The notes beneath the pieces were generated by a model. That model searched no databases. It was not told where the DNA came from and saw only the letters and a list, made by a program, of their open reading frames with translations. This document shows positions 46,701 through 57,900 of a DNA stretch of 64,000 bases, one piece after another. Both the position numbers and the translations under genes were made by a program. The number at the start of each line of letters is the position of its first letter. Positions within the stretch are counted from its first letter, which is position 1. This DNA comes from Liolophura sinensis (lineage: Eukaryota; Mollusca; Polyplacophora; Chitonida; Chitonidae), in assembly GCF_032854445.1 (NCBI RefSeq), contig NC_088299.1, positions 15,927,608 to 15,991,607 on the forward strand. The letters are read 5' to 3'.

Positions 46701-47286
46701 GATCAGTTACATGATGGCCAGATTTTGGTGTATTGTGGAGGATCAGGTACAGTATAGCAAGGCTTTAGTGCATTGTGGAGGATCAGGTACAGTATAGCAA
46801 GACTTTGGTGTATTGTGGAGGATCAAGTACAGTATGGCCAGTCTTTGGTGTAGGCCCCTATTGTGGAGGATCAGGTACAGTATGGCCAGTCTTCGGTGTA
46901 TTGTGGAGGATCAAGTACAGTATGGCCAGTCTTTGGTGTATTGTGGAGGATCAGTTACATGATGGCCAGACTTTGGTGTATTGTGGAGGATCAAGTACAG
47001 TATGGCCAGACTTTCATGTGTGGCGAAGATGGGCAGTTTACCCTAGGCATTGCAGTTTCCTCCACTTATAAAACTCACTGTCATCTCATAAGTGAAAAAT
47101 TTGTTGGTACATTGTTAAACAACAATCAAATAAATGTTGCAGTGGCGTAAAGAGCTGCAGGCTGGTTTGGATGAAGAGGAGAGTGGTCGTCAAGAAGCAT
47201 TGGAACGTGAGCAGGCGGCAGAGGAGAGGAGACAGCGACGGCTGGCTGAGGACAAAACCAGAAAGTTCACACAAACAGCTACATAA
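25741..47286 (+). CDS. TMEM232: TMEM232-like protein, 14 coding exons, 1011 aa
   Basis: Human TMEM232 is a testis-enriched protein linked to sperm flagellum formation; the role here is inferred. Exons: 25741-25880, 28341-28452, 29197-29302, 31768-31925, 32130-32229, 32916-33235, 34121-34329, 35162-35310, 36273-37135, 38518-38755, 44150-44331, 45130-45350, 46133-46226, 47143-47286. Every border is GT..AG and all phases agree. Seen: start MPVTKVPVVHKFGIIS; core blocks CLDVLIISLDQAPL and IPALFFLAETMLYWL (exon 4), MADICLHG (exon 10), GLRNVAWATL (exon 11); a Glu/Arg-rich helical tail (exon 14). It is longer than human (about 657 aa) because exons 6 and 9 add Ser/Lys/Asp-rich linkers; exon 9 has degenerate LDGKGSS-type repeats (about residues 547-608). 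Poly(A) signal AATAAA at 47378-47383. Introns 3, 5, 9, 10 and 13 hold arrays that copy an exon junction. The name rests on recalled similarity. Confidence 0.8.
26040..28200. repeat. 42-bp tandem array (about 50 units) in TMEM232 intron 1
   Basis: Degenerate unit (gattagatgggtgagggagg / caggtggttaggtttaggtaaa). It contains many GGTAAAG-type donor-like strings but no sequence from exon 1 or exon 2. It ends about 140 bp before exon 2. Confidence 0.92.
29303..31230. repeat. 56-bp array (about 34 units) copying the exon 3 / intron 3 donor junction
   Basis: Each unit reads ...tgtaaaggctgcatccaggaag|gtgggtggtgcagg.... The part before the bar matches the last 21 bp of TMEM232 exon 3 at about 19 positions, and the part after matches the start of intron 3. 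The real donor (29302|29303) is the first copy. Many later units keep AAG|GTGGGT or AAG|GTGAGT; some have lost it (agataattgggt). Confidence 0.9.
31345..31445 (+). mobile_element. Possible degenerate family-1 SINE fragment
   Basis: Resembles the SINE 3' half (gggctctctgcc ... gtcatattagtgaaataagttctt ... aagcatcagt), heavily diverged. In TMEM232 intron 3. Confidence 0.35.
32286..32915. repeat. About 110-bp array (5-7 units) copying the intron 5 / exon 6 acceptor junction
   Basis: Copies of the intron end (cactcacacagtctgtctgtctacag) joined to the start of exon 6 (gactaaaggattaccaggat and the following ~50 bp) recur at about 32381, 32489, 32535, 32643, 32690, 32801 and 32911 (true acceptor). 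Three older copies have tacatg for tacag and so lack the AG. The copy at 32801 keeps a complete acceptor and near-identical exon start but soon reaches an in-frame TAG. Confidence 0.88.
33366..33637 (-). mobile_element. tRNA-derived SINE, family 1, full length
   Basis: Tail at the left (tttatttatttcattggtgt), body gaaactgggcagaaccaggg, head with B-box-like gagttcaagtcc and A-box-like region on the minus strand. In TMEM232 intron 6. Confidence 0.82.
35690..35975. repeat. 33-bp tandem array (about 8 units) in TMEM232 intron 8
   Basis: Unit cactgacatatgtatgtgct / acttctgaagggt. No exon sequence in the unit. Confidence 0.88.
37690..38517. repeat. About 86-103-bp array (about 8 units) copying the intron 9 / exon 10 acceptor junction
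   Basis: Each unit has gggttacag followed by agtgtgggcagccctggtct and the next ~40 bp, which are the first ~60 bp of TMEM232 exon 10, then ~30-40 bp of intron. Copies start near 37755, 37848, 37950, 38053, 38149, 38238, 38333 and 38427; the true acceptor is 38517|38518. The AG is kept in almost all copies, and the copied exon piece often stays open in the exon frame. Confidence 0.88.
39240..39352 (+). mobile_element. Family-2 SINE, 3' fragment (plus)
   Basis: Reverse complement of the left part of the copy at 43457: tgcaacaaggaggtac ... atatgagtgaaaaattgtta ... gttaaaccccaagcactggctcac. In TMEM232 intron 10. Confidence 0.75.
39780..44149. repeat. 125-bp array (about 30 units) copying the intron 10 / exon 11 acceptor and first ~72 bp of the exon
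   Basis: Period exactly 125 bp. Each unit ends its intronic part with a pyrimidine-poor tttgtgtag or tttctgtag acceptor, followed by DNA encoding (E)SDWSWRIRCGAIHSLVKIC. This matches the start of exon 11 (ENDWSWRIRYGAIHSLVKIC), then an in-frame TGA and ~50 bp of intron. The true exon is the last copy (44150) and differs from the array consensus at shared positions (CGTTAT for CGCTGT, GCCGCT for GCCACT). Units are more alike to each other than to the exon. A family-2 SINE interrupts the array at 43457-43822. Confidence 0.95.
43457..43822 (-). mobile_element. Family-2 tRNA-derived SINE, full length, inserted in the 125-bp array
   Basis: The target duplication cactccctggtg lies on both sides (43445-43456 and 43823-43834). 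The minus-strand head is tRNA-like (gatagcacagttggtagagc for the A box, then ggatcaatcc for the B box). The body ends in a (TCAC)n-type tail at the left. The array unit continues in register after the insertion. Confidence 0.92.
45590..46015. repeat. Irregular ~31-bp array in TMEM232 intron 12
   Basis: Units such as ttgacagctttgatttggac / atgtaattgta with length variants. No exon sequence recognised. Confidence 0.8.
46227..47020. repeat. 40-bp array (about 20 units) copying the exon 13 / intron 13 donor junction
   Basis: Unit tattgtggaggatcag|gtacagtatggccagactttggtg. The part before the bar matches the last ~18 bp of TMEM232 exon 13 (tattgtggaggaccag) and the gt that follows is its donor. 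The true donor (46226|46227) is the first copy. Most units keep CAG|GTACAG; some read CAG|TTACAT or AAT|GTACAG. Confidence 0.93.
47040..47136 (+). mobile_element. Family-1 SINE 3' fragment abutting the last TMEM232 acceptor
   Basis: Diverged SINE 3' half (gcagtttcctccacttataa ... ctcataagtgaaaaattt ... acaatcaaataaat). Its tail ends about six bases before the ttgcag acceptor of exon 14 (47143), so the immediate splice-site context is SINE-derived. Confidence 0.65.
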
Positions 47287-47519
47287 CCTGATCTACATAT
47301 ATCACAAACAGCAAACCAAGATTACTGAGAATTACTCCCCTTTACCACTAAGTGGCACATCAGCGGATGTTAGAGCTAATAAACAAAACTGCTGACAGTA
47401 TCAGAGAGGTATAATAATTGAAGTGAACTTGACAAGTGTGGCTTGTTTCTTGTTTCATTTTAACATAATGATTTATATTTGTTATACTTCACATATTATT
47501 ATTATTTTGTATCTTATGG

Positions 47520-47818
47520 ACTGTTACATGGAACATACATATACACATGTGGATTGTGGTATTTTTATAGACTGTTGTGTGGACTGTTGGATGGAACATA
47601 CATATACACATGTGGATTGTGGTATTTTTATAGACTGTTGTGTGGACTGTTGGATGGAACATACATATACACATGTGGATTGTGGTATTTTTATAGACTG
47701 TTGTGTGGACTGTTGGATGGAACATACATATACACATGTGGATTGTGGTATTTTTATAGACTGTTGTGTGGACTGTTGGATGGAACATACATATACACAT
47801 GTGGATTGTGGTATTTTT
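47520..47818. repeat. 63-bp tandem array, five near-perfect copies
   Basis: Unit atggaacatacatatacaca / tgtggattgtggtattttta / tagactgttgtgtggactgttgg. Copies are essentially identical over their full length, the lowest divergence of any array here. It lies about 240 bp past the TMEM232 stop codon. Confidence 0.95.
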
Positions 47819-48419
47819 CCCAGCTGTGGGAGTTGAAAGTATGTGTATCACAATATTACACCAGTTTCACTGGAATGCTTTTATGCTCTGTTGATTACAA
47901 TTTTTACGGCTAGCCACAACTGAAGGTAATATTGTTTTTAATACCAACGTTTTCAATAATTACGTGCAAAAATTTGTTACTTGTACAAGAAGTATATGAC
48001 CATTTCTCCTCTCATAATACAATGTAACCACTTTTTCCTTGTAAAAGGTTATTGTTCAGGAAGAGAACAGCTGCTGTTAATATTTAATGTTTATACTTCT
48101 ATGTAAGTTTTTGGTGATTGTATTTTAAGTCAACAAAAGAAAGTAAAACCTGTTTGTAAAAACTTACTTTGTCACATCCTTTTTTTTTTTTTCTCTCCTG
48201 GGTTTGCATTAACAACTGGGCGATACCATGCGTAAATGGTGCACCTATATATCAGGTATGCCTGTTAAAATGAATACTTTACTTTGCTTTTGTCTTATTT
48301 CCAAAATCACAGGAGCCGAACTCCAGAAAACTTTATAAATGAAGTCCTATGCAACCCCCATTTGGCCGTAGGGCATGTTGCATGTAGCCTGAGGGACCTA
48401 TGACATACTTCATGTCTGA

Positions 48420-48920
48420 GTTTTGTAGCTGAGGCCTTTCGGCTGTAGCTGGAGGTTTGGGTTAAAGCTAGGGGTGTTGGGTACCATGGTTGTAGCTGGA
48501 GGTTGTAGTTATAGCTGGGGGATTTTGCTCATTATAACCTGGGACATTTGGTTTTAGTTGGGGGTTTTAGTTATACATGTAGTTGGGCAGTTTTGCTTAC
48601 AGCTGGGGGCTTTAGTTATAGGTGAGGGTAGTGGTGGTTATAGCTGGGCATTTTGGCAATAGTTGGGGATTTCGGTTATAGTTGTGGGCAGGGGTGGGGT
48701 GTGGGGTAGTGTGTGCTTTTAGCTGGGGCGTTGTAGCTATAGCTGGGGATTTTGGTTATAGTTGTGGGGGTTTGAGTTTAGCCGGGGGATTTGGTGATAG
48801 CTGGTGGCTTTGGTGATAGTTGGGGGCTTTGGTGATAGCTGGGGGCTTTGGTGATAGCCGAGGGATTTAGTGGTAGCCGGGGGATTTGGTGATAGCTGGG
48901 GGCTTTTAGTCATAGCTGGA
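48420..48920. repeat. Degenerate ~21-bp G-rich array
   Basis: Variants of tagctgggggctttggtga, many with runs of four to five G, so G-quadruplex formation on the plus strand is conceivable. Confidence 0.8.
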
Positions 48921-49200
48921 TTTTTTTATTAGTTATGTTTGTCTAGTTTAGACAAGAGACATCACATGATCAAAATATTTACTACGAACCTCGCATGCTG
49001 CTCAAGTCGTATAAACATACCCATCGTGGCAGTGATGTGAGCAATGTGTCGCATACAAAGGGTCATACTCTTAACAGCTCGTGCCGTTCTCTAACATTGG
49101 CCGCCACCAATACGACTTTGTGAAATCTTGAACAACATGGAGCTCACAGACTAGAGTCACGACACAAGCACTCTGCCTCAACATTTGTTTTATAATAATT

Positions 49201-49229
49201 TTGATTAGGCTCAGACTGAGCCTAATCAA
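49201..49229. other. Perfect 13-bp-arm palindrome
   Basis: ttgattaggctca, spacer gac, tgagcctaatcaa. The arms match exactly. It could form a hairpin but has no T-tract or gene context that names it. Confidence 0.6.
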
Positions 49230-49908
49230 GCCTACTGGCTCCAAAGATCAAGCTTGTCTAACGGTGGCAGTGATGTAAGCGAGTGTAGAGATCGGCACAT
49301 GTGCTGTGAGGAGTATGACAAAGGGAGAGTCATTTAGTGAAAAGGGCCAATCACAAATCTTGAAGTGACCAATACAAAATCAAGAAATTCATGAGGTGTA
49401 AATAAAATAAAATAAAGACATTTCATACATTGTCCATATATTATACAAATATACATGTATATAAATTATGTACAATCTCCTGAAAATCTGTGTGCTGTAC
49501 AACATGGTAGCTATTTGAATTACACCAGAGCAACAGATCTTCACTGTTACACATGGACACGGCCAACATTACATCATCACACCCTGGTACCCGGATTGAC
49601 AACCATAACAAGTTGTCTAACATCAAGTTCATTCATTCAGATTTTAAAAGCAAATATTAAATACTAAAAGATTTCACCACAACATGTCTCAAATCTGTCA
49701 TATGACTCGATAGTTGCCTGGCTGTAATGTTGGGAATGATGCCAGTCTACACAATTACGCAATTCTTCAGGTGATAAAAGGCCCGTAATAACAACAAGTT
49801 GACAGCAGCCTACTACAAATTAGGGTAACCTACTAACTGCGTTCAGCCACTTGAAAAGCCTTAACAGTGAAACAGTAGTCTAGGACCTCAGCAAAAGTAC
49901 CTGAATGA

Positions 49909-50086
49909 TTTATCTATTTATTTATTTGATTGGTGTTTTATGCCGTACTCAAGATTGCCATATTTCACTTATACCACGGCTGCCAGGATTATGGTAGGAG
50001 AAAACCGGGCAGAGCCCACCGGAAACCCACAACCATCTGCAGGTTGTTGACAGACCTTCCCACATACCAAGGCCCCACCTGAAGGG
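49909..50086 (-). mobile_element. Family-1 SINE, 3' part
   Basis: Tail and body only (tttatttgattggtgtttta ... accgggcagagcccac ... cagaccttcccacat). The tRNA-like head is missing. Confidence 0.85.
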
Positions 50087-50204
50087 TTTATCACAGTATA
50101 ACAGTAGTGTGTAAACTGAGTACAACTGCATGAGGCCGTAACAGTAAAACAGTTATCAGGAACTTAAGTACAACCCCATGAGGCCTTAACAGTGAAACAG
50201 CTGT

Positions 50205-50530
50205 CTAATGTACAAACTCAGTACAACCACATAAGGCCTTAACAGTAAACCAGTAGTGTGGAACCCCAGTGCAACCATATGAAGCCTTAACAGGAGTGTG
50301 GAACCCCAGTACAATCAAATGAAGCCTTAACAGCAATATGAAGCCTTGACAGTAATGTGAAATCTCAGTACAGCCACATGCAGCCTTAACAGTAGTGTGG
50401 AACCCCAGTACAACCACATAAAGCCTTAACAGTAAAAAGGTAGTACGGAAACTCAGGACAGCCACATTAAGTGTTAACAATATTGTGGAACCTCAGTACA
50501 ACCACATGAAGCCTTAACAGTATAACAATA
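50205..50530. repeat. Irregular ~50-bp array
   Basis: Repeats of cagtacaaccacatgaagcc / ttaacagtaaaacagtagtg with length changes. Confidence 0.8.
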
Positions 50531-50789
50531 GTGTAGAAACTCAAGAAATATATCTTTAATAAAGCAAGTAGCGCTGAAAATGCACCATACTGCACATAAT
50601 AAACTTTCTCATTTCTGCAACAATGTAACTGTCCTGTAACAGCTTCCAACGAACATTCACATGAATGCATGGATTTGGCAAATGTTGCAGATTGTGTAAA
50701 ACAACTCTCAAAACTGGAGCAAATATAAATCTTGCTTACATCTTTAAACGGCAGTAGTGAAAGGAACATAAAAAGCCAGTGGCATATGC

Positions 50790-51215
50790 ATATACAGCCC
50801 AAAACACCTGTCGCATATACAGCCCAAAACACCTGTCGCACATACAGCCCAAAACACCTGTTGCATATACAGCCCAAAACACCTGTTGCATGTACAGCTC
50901 AAAACACCTGTCACATATATAGCCCAAAACACCTGTCACATATACAGCCCAAAATGCCTGTCACACATACAGCACAAAACACCTGTCACATATACAGCAG
51001 AAAACACCTGTCACAAATACAGCCCAAAACACCTGTTGCATGTACAACCCAAAACACCTGTTGCACATACAGCCCAAAACACCCGTCACATGTACAGCCC
51101 AAAACACATGTTGCATGTACAGCCCAAAACACCTGTCACATACACAGCCCAAAACACCTTCCACACATACAGCCCAAAACACCTGTCACATATATAGCCC
51201 AAAACACCAGTCAAG
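50790..51215. repeat. 25-bp tandem array (about 17 units)
   Basis: Unit acacctgtcacatatacagc / ccaaa. Open frames on both strands follow from the short period and are not genes. Confidence 0.93.
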
Positions 51216-51856
51216 ACGGAGTAAATCCTACAGCTTGAAACATGGAAGTACATGATGTATACATGTATCAATCACTTTTCAAACGTGTGGAATAAAGGAT
51301 GGTATCTTCCGGGAAATACCAACTCAAAGCTGAATAATTCACATATAAAAATGCATACAGTTATCAAAACTGGACTAATCCATGTAAAGAATGGTTCAAG
51401 ACCCATGAAAGTTAAGGTAAATTGTGTATTTGATATACATGTAAGGCTAGGAAGTATAATTTCTAGATTATAACATGATAAAACACATCCTGAATATAAA
51501 TGGAATACCTTTCCAAAGCGAAAACAATATGTGCAGTGTAGCAGCATAAGACACTTGATGATATTAGCACTGGCTTAGTGTCTTAGGATCTCCACATTGA
51601 TCTCTACATTGGTTCAAAATCTGTTCACAAGGACATCCAGGGCAAGTCACAGCAGACATACTGGAGTATGTAGAGTGAGGAAAATCAAGCTCCCTGGTCT
51701 CAAACCATTGTGTATGAACTTGACTGGTTGAAAACGGTCATAGATATCTTCACAGAAAAAGGTGTGACAACAGAAGGATGAACACATGCAAACACAGAAA
51801 GCATTTCCATGGTCCCTCAACATTAATGGAGCAGGTTCCTGTCACGTGTCCTTATC

Positions 51857-51984
51857 TACATTGACACGGAGGTAACTCTACTTTCCTTCCTGGCGTTCTC
51901 TGCAGCACAGATTACTTTACAGTGACAGGGAGATAACTCTATTTTCCTTCCTGGCCTTCTCAGCAGCAAAGACCAGGAGGTGGC
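51857..51984. repeat. 62-bp tandem duplication across the oxidoreductase stop codon
   Basis: gacacggaggtaactctact (from 51861) and gacagggagataactctatt (from 51923) start two similar 62-bp copies. On the minus strand the first copy is the true CDS end, and the second repeats the codons for AAEKARKE-like residues past the stop, in the 3'UTR. Confidence 0.75.
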
Positions 51985-54900
51985 TTCTGAGGCTCTCTTC
52001 TGGTCCAGTTGACAGCAAAGACGAATCACCTGTCTGAACACATCAACAAAATACCATTTATCCCTTTAATGACTAGAAGTGAAAGCTCAAATACTGTTAG
52101 TTTTTTTATTATGACAGAGTTAAAAAAATCCAAAGTTGCCTTGGGATACTTTGTATTATGTCTACATGTTGTGCATTTCACAGGCCTCAAGAATTGTATA
52201 TTATGTATAACTGTATATTATGGGTACTGGCAGGAGTGGTGGTGTGTACTGTTAGGAGGGGTGGGGTGTACTGGGAGGAGGGGTGGATTTATTCGTACGA
52301 GAGGTGAATGTACTGTTAGTGGGGGGGGTGTACTGGGAGGAGGAGCGGGGTGTACTGTTAGGAGGGGTGGGGTGAACTGGGAGGAGGGGTGGGTGTACTC
52401 ATACAAGGGGTGAAATGTACTGGGAGGAGGGGTGGGTGTACTGGGAGGAGGGGTGGGGTGTACTGCTAGGAGGGGTGGGTGCACTGTTACGAGGGCTGGG
52501 GTGTACCGTTTCGAGGGCTGGGGTGTACTGGTAGGAGGGGAGAAATGTACTGGTGAGAGGAGTGGGTGTACTGGTAGGAGGGGTGAAATGTACTGGTACG
52601 AGGGGTGGAGTATCCTGGTGAGAGGGGTGAATACTGGTAGGATGGGTGGGGTGTGTTGATAAGACAGGTGAAATGTACTAGTATGAGGGGTAAAATGTAT
52701 TGCTAGGATGGATGAAATGTACTGGTAGGATGGAGGAAATGTACAGGTAGGACAGGTGAGGCGTACTGGTAAAAGGGGTGGGGTGTACTGGTAGGAAGGG
52801 AGAGGTGGGGTGTACTGGTGCCAGGCTGGGTCTACTGTTGGAAGAGGTGGGCTATACTGGTGGGAGGGGTGAATACTGGTAGAGTGGGTGGGGTGTGTTG
52901 ATAGGACAGGTGAAATGGACTAAAAAGAGAGGTGAAATGTATTGCTAGGATGGGGTTTTGTGTGGGTGAGCCCTGTAAGTGTGTGTTTGTGTGAAGAGTG
53001 AGGGAGTGAGTCAATGAGTGCTTGGGGGAATGCCAAGGGAGGAAGTTACAACTTACAACTCTTAGGTGTGACCCGACCTAGGATTGACCCTTTATCTACC
53101 GCCCCCAAGCAGACACTCCACCCGCTGAGGTACAGGGGTCAGTTGACTGGGGGAGTACTAGGTATGGAAGAAAAACATGAGTGAAGTGTATACGCTGAGA
53201 CCTTTACCTGAAGGGCCTTGAGGAAGGACCTGATTGTCCGATAGTCTGCCCCACCATGACCTGACAGACCCGCTGGAGCATTGCTAAGCTCTGGGCTGTG
53301 TGTTACTGAAACAAAACAAGTGGCTGACCTTACAAGGGCCTAACATTTTAATTCAGGACATAGCTTAGGCCAAAATGTTTTATGACATATCAATTGAATG
53401 AGCATCAGTCCTAATTATTTATTTATTTATTTCATGTGATTATTGCCTTATCCAAGAACTTTTAAACCAGAAACCAGAGTGATCAGAGTGATAACAGGAA
53501 ACTGGACTGATGCAAGGAACTTTAAGTGACCAGAGTGATCACATGAAACCAAAGTGAGCAAGGGAAACTGTAGTTGTCAGAGGAACATTGAGTGACCAGA
53601 GGACACCATAGTGATCAAATGAAACTAAACTGAGCAAGGGAAAGCAGGAGTTATAACACAAAACTAGAGTGATCAGACAAAACAAAGTCAGCAATGGGAA
53701 ACGTAAGATCAAGGGAAACCAGAGTGATCAGATGAAACCAAACTGAGCAAAGGAAACTGGAGTGATCAGAAGAAAACAGAGTGACCAGATGAAACCAAAC
53801 TGAGCAAGGGAAAGCAGGAGTGATGAGAGGAAACCACAGTGACCAGAAGAAACAGTCAGCAATGGGAAACAGGTGATCAGAGAAAACCAGAGTGAACAAA
53901 GGAAACTAGAGTGATCAGATGAAACAAAGCCAGTAATGGGAAACGTGTGATCAAGGGAAACCAGAGTGATCAGAAGAAACAGTCAGCAATGGGAAACAGG
54001 TGATCAGAGAAAACCAGAGTGATCAGAAGAAACCAGTGAACAAAGGAAACTAGAGTGATCAGATGAAACAACGCGAGCAATTGGAAACTGGGGTAATCAG
54101 AGGAAACCAGAGTGACCAGATGAAACCAAACTGAGCAATGGAAAGCAGGAGTGATCAGAGGAAACCACAGTGACTAGATGAAACAAAATCAGTAATGGGA
54201 AACAGGTGATTAGAGAAAACCAGAGTGATCAGATGAAACCATAGTGATCAGGGGAATCCAAAGTGAGCACTGGAAGCTGAAGTGATCAGAGGAAACCAGA
54301 ATGATCAGAGGAAATCAGAGTGATCAGGGGAATCCAAAGTGAGCACTGGAAGCTGAAGTGATCAGAGGAACCAGAATGATCAGAGGAACCAGAGTGATCA
54401 GGGGAATCCAAAGTGAGCACTGGAAGCTGAAGTGATCAGAGGAACCAGAATGATCAGAGGAACCAGAGTGATCAGGGGAATCCAAAGTGAGCACTGGAAG
54501 CTGAAGTGATCAGAGGAAACCAGAATGATCAGAGGAAATCAGAGTGATCAGGGGAATCCAAAGTGAGCACTGGAAGCTGAAGTGATCAGAGGAAACCAGA
54601 ATGATCAGAGGAACCAGAGTGATCAAGGGAATCCAAAGTCAGGAAGGGAAAGTTGAGTGATCAGAGGACACCAGAGTGAGCTAGGAAACCCGAGGGACCA
54701 GAGTAAACCACCACCTTTCCACAAGGTACCGGACAAATAGATTGGAAAACCAAATCAAAAAGACCTGGTTTTGAAAATGCAGCTTCTTAGGTCAAGAGCC
54801 TGGCAGTGGAGCAGCAATCCAGCACACAATGTAGTTCAGCCAACATGAACTCTCAAAAAATAATGTCAACTGCTTCTACCAAGTCATACTGAACGATTAC

Positions 54901-57900
54901 ATACATGTATGTGTAGCAGCTAGAATATAAAGTTGAGATGATGCTAAGAGCTAACACACCTCTCAAGGGGAATGAGAGTCAAGTATATCTCATCCTTTTT
55001 ACTTGAAAGGTCTCCTAGACAACTGTACATGCTTTAATTGCCATTTGTCTCTCCTGAAAAAGTTCCAGTCTCCTAACATGGAGGTACAGAGGTTCACATG
55101 ATCATTTGGGTGATACCTACATGCAAAAGACCAGTGCACTGTACCCAGACAAAACGTGATTGTAGAACTGTTCAGTGAATGTAGAGCTGCCAAGTGTACG
55201 TGCAGTGAAATGCTAAGTTGCCAAATGAGTGCAAAGGTCCCAAATAAATTCAGAGAGGATGGGTGAATAAAGGCTTGGCAGGATCACATTTTTTTAAACC
55301 CTCACACAGTTAATGTACCAAGGAGCTTCACAAAGCTAGATGTACCAAGGGGATACAGAGCTCTAAAGGGGATTAAGGGGATAAAAAGGCTGTTAAGGGG
55401 ATTGATAACTGCAGATAGTTGTCACATAAATAGGAAGAAAAGACGAGTGGCTATGCATGAGACACATAGCAAAATAAAATCATGTGCTCTTAATTATATG
55501 TGCAGGAATTTGAGACAACACCCAAAGATACATTAAAATTAACCAGGAAAGCTGTTTGTCCCATAAGAATGTATACTCTCTTTAAACCATGTGAGAAACA
55601 CCTTTTTGCCTATATCAAGAGTTGATTTTCAATGCCTATGCAGCTATATTCCTGAAATGACCATTTTGGCTGGTTAAAAGTGACCTTTGTACTTACTCAT
55701 TTTTCTGGTGCGGAAATCATATTGATAGACTGGTCCCCCAAACTTACATGTCAGCTCCCCCTATAGGGAACAATTACAATATGTGTAGGTCAACCAGAAA
55801 AAAAACCTATCAGTTTTGTACACAAATGCCTAACATTGGCTGCTTGTCTCATAAAAACAATCTTTGTGTTAGAGATTGGATTTCTGGAGGAAAATGACAA
55901 AAACTGGATACCTCAATCAGTTTTATGATTTCAACATGGAATGTAGCCTTTGCAGAGGGAAAAAGAGGTGTGTTTACTGGATGCGTCAGTAATGAGTTTA
56001 GGCTACTGGATCTTTTCAGATTTTACTGTGTCAGAGACAAAGAACGCGTATATATCAACATCACTATTAGAGACGGGTTTAAAATTATCTTTGATGATCA
56101 CAAATGGAAACTGATCAAGTCAAAACAGAATACCCCAACCTTTATAAATAGCTTTTATCCCCTTATTTTTTTCCAACACAAATTTACCACACTCTTTTTG
56201 TCAGCAAATTTTGACTGAATAATAAATAAATTGAATGCTGTGATGAGAAACTCCGGGTGCATACACACTCATAGGGATCTTTCCAGTCTGAAGCACTGAT
56301 TGACTTAACACACTGTAAGCTTTAACATAAATAAGGGAACCTGGCCACTCACCATGGTGCCATGGACTTTGACTTCTCGTCGGCAGACAGACTCTGTAAA
56401 GGCCACCATGGTGAAGGAGACGGTCTGACCTTGATCAAACTGTAAGTTCACCACCTAGAACATCAAAAACGTCAGAGTGAAGTCTTTAGTGATGTGAAAA
56501 CAAGATTAAAGCTACCAAAGAGCTCAGCTGAAGAAAAAACATGACTGCAAAACTTCTCCTCAATATATAAAAAGCTATTTGAGTTTGCACACTTGACATT
56601 AATACTAATGTTGAGTAACAAATCAGTGACAAAGTCATTAATTTTTTAATTTACCATTACAGGATAAATTAGCATAAACCAGGACTTCCTGGGCAGTACA
56701 ACCACAAGCAGGGCATCAATGATGAAACACCCTTCTTCTTGCATCAGTGTGGTTTACAATGTACAGGTGCAAGCAGGGCTTCAGTGATGAAATAATCCCT
56801 TCTTGTGTCACTGTGGTTTACAATGTACAAGTGCAAGCAGGGCTTCAGTGGTGAAATAATCCCTTCCTGCATCAGTGTGGTTTACAATGTACAGGTGCTA
56901 GCAGGGCTTCAGTGATGAAATAATCCCTTCTTGTGTCACTGTGGTTTACAATGTATAGGTGCAAGCAGGGCATCAGTGATGAAATAATCCCTTCTTGTGT
57001 CACTGTGGTTTACAATGTACAGGTGCAAGCAGGGCTTCAGTGATGAAATAATCCCTTCTTTTGTCACTGTGGTTTACAATGTATAGATACAAGCAGGGCA
57101 TCAGTGATGAAATAATCCCTTGTGTCACGGTGGTTTACAATGTACAGGTGCAAGCATGGCATCAGTGATAAAATAATCCCTTCTTGTGTCACTGTGGTTT
57201 ACAATGTATAGATACAAGCAGGGCATCAGTGATGAAATAATCCCTTCTTTTGTCATTGTGGTTTACAATGTACACGTGCAAGCAGGGCATCAGTGATGAA
57301 ATAATCCCTTCTTGTGTCACTGTGGTTTACAATGTACACGTGCAAGCAGAGCATCAGTGATGAAATAATCCCTTCTTGTGTCACTGTGGTTTACAATGTA
57401 CACGTGCAAGCAGGGCATCAGTGATGAAATAATCCCTTCTTGTGTCACTGTGGTTTACAATGTACACGTGCAAGCAGAGCATCAGTGATGAAATAATCCC
57501 TTCTTGTGTCACTGTGGTTTACAATGTACACGTGCAAGCAGAGCATCAGTGATGAAATAATCCCTTCTTGTGTCACTGTGGTTTACAATGTACACGTGCA
57601 AGCAGAGCATCAGTGATGAAATAATCCCTTCTTGTGTCACTGTGGTTTACAATGTACACGTGCAAGCAGGGCATCAGTGATGAAATAATCCCTTCTTGTG
57701 TCACTGTGGTTTACAATGTACAGGTGCAAGCAGGGCATCAGTGATGAAATAATCCCTTCTTGTGTCACTGTGGTTTACAATGTACAGAAACAAGCAGGGC
57801 ATCAGTGATGAAATAATCCCTTCTTGTGTCACTGTGGTTTACAATGTACAGAAACAAGCAGGGCATCAGTGATGAAATAATCCCTTCTTATGTCACTGTG

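Larger units (their letters stand above)
47287..51916. other. Intergenic region between convergent TMEM232 and oxidoreductase genes
   Basis: No gene recognised. It holds the TMEM232 3'UTR, four arrays (47528, 48420, 50205, 50790), a SINE fragment, a perfect palindrome at 49201, and AT-rich single-copy DNA at 47850-48400, 49270-49900 and 51240-51850. Confidence 0.5.

Noticed and set aside
47423-47913. Cys/His-rich repeat ORFs downstream of TMEM232
   Set aside because: By-product of the 63-bp array; all three frames are open there.
50732-51271. 168-codon ORF of PKTPV-type repeats
   Set aside because: 25-bp array read through its frame cycle; intergenic, no homology.
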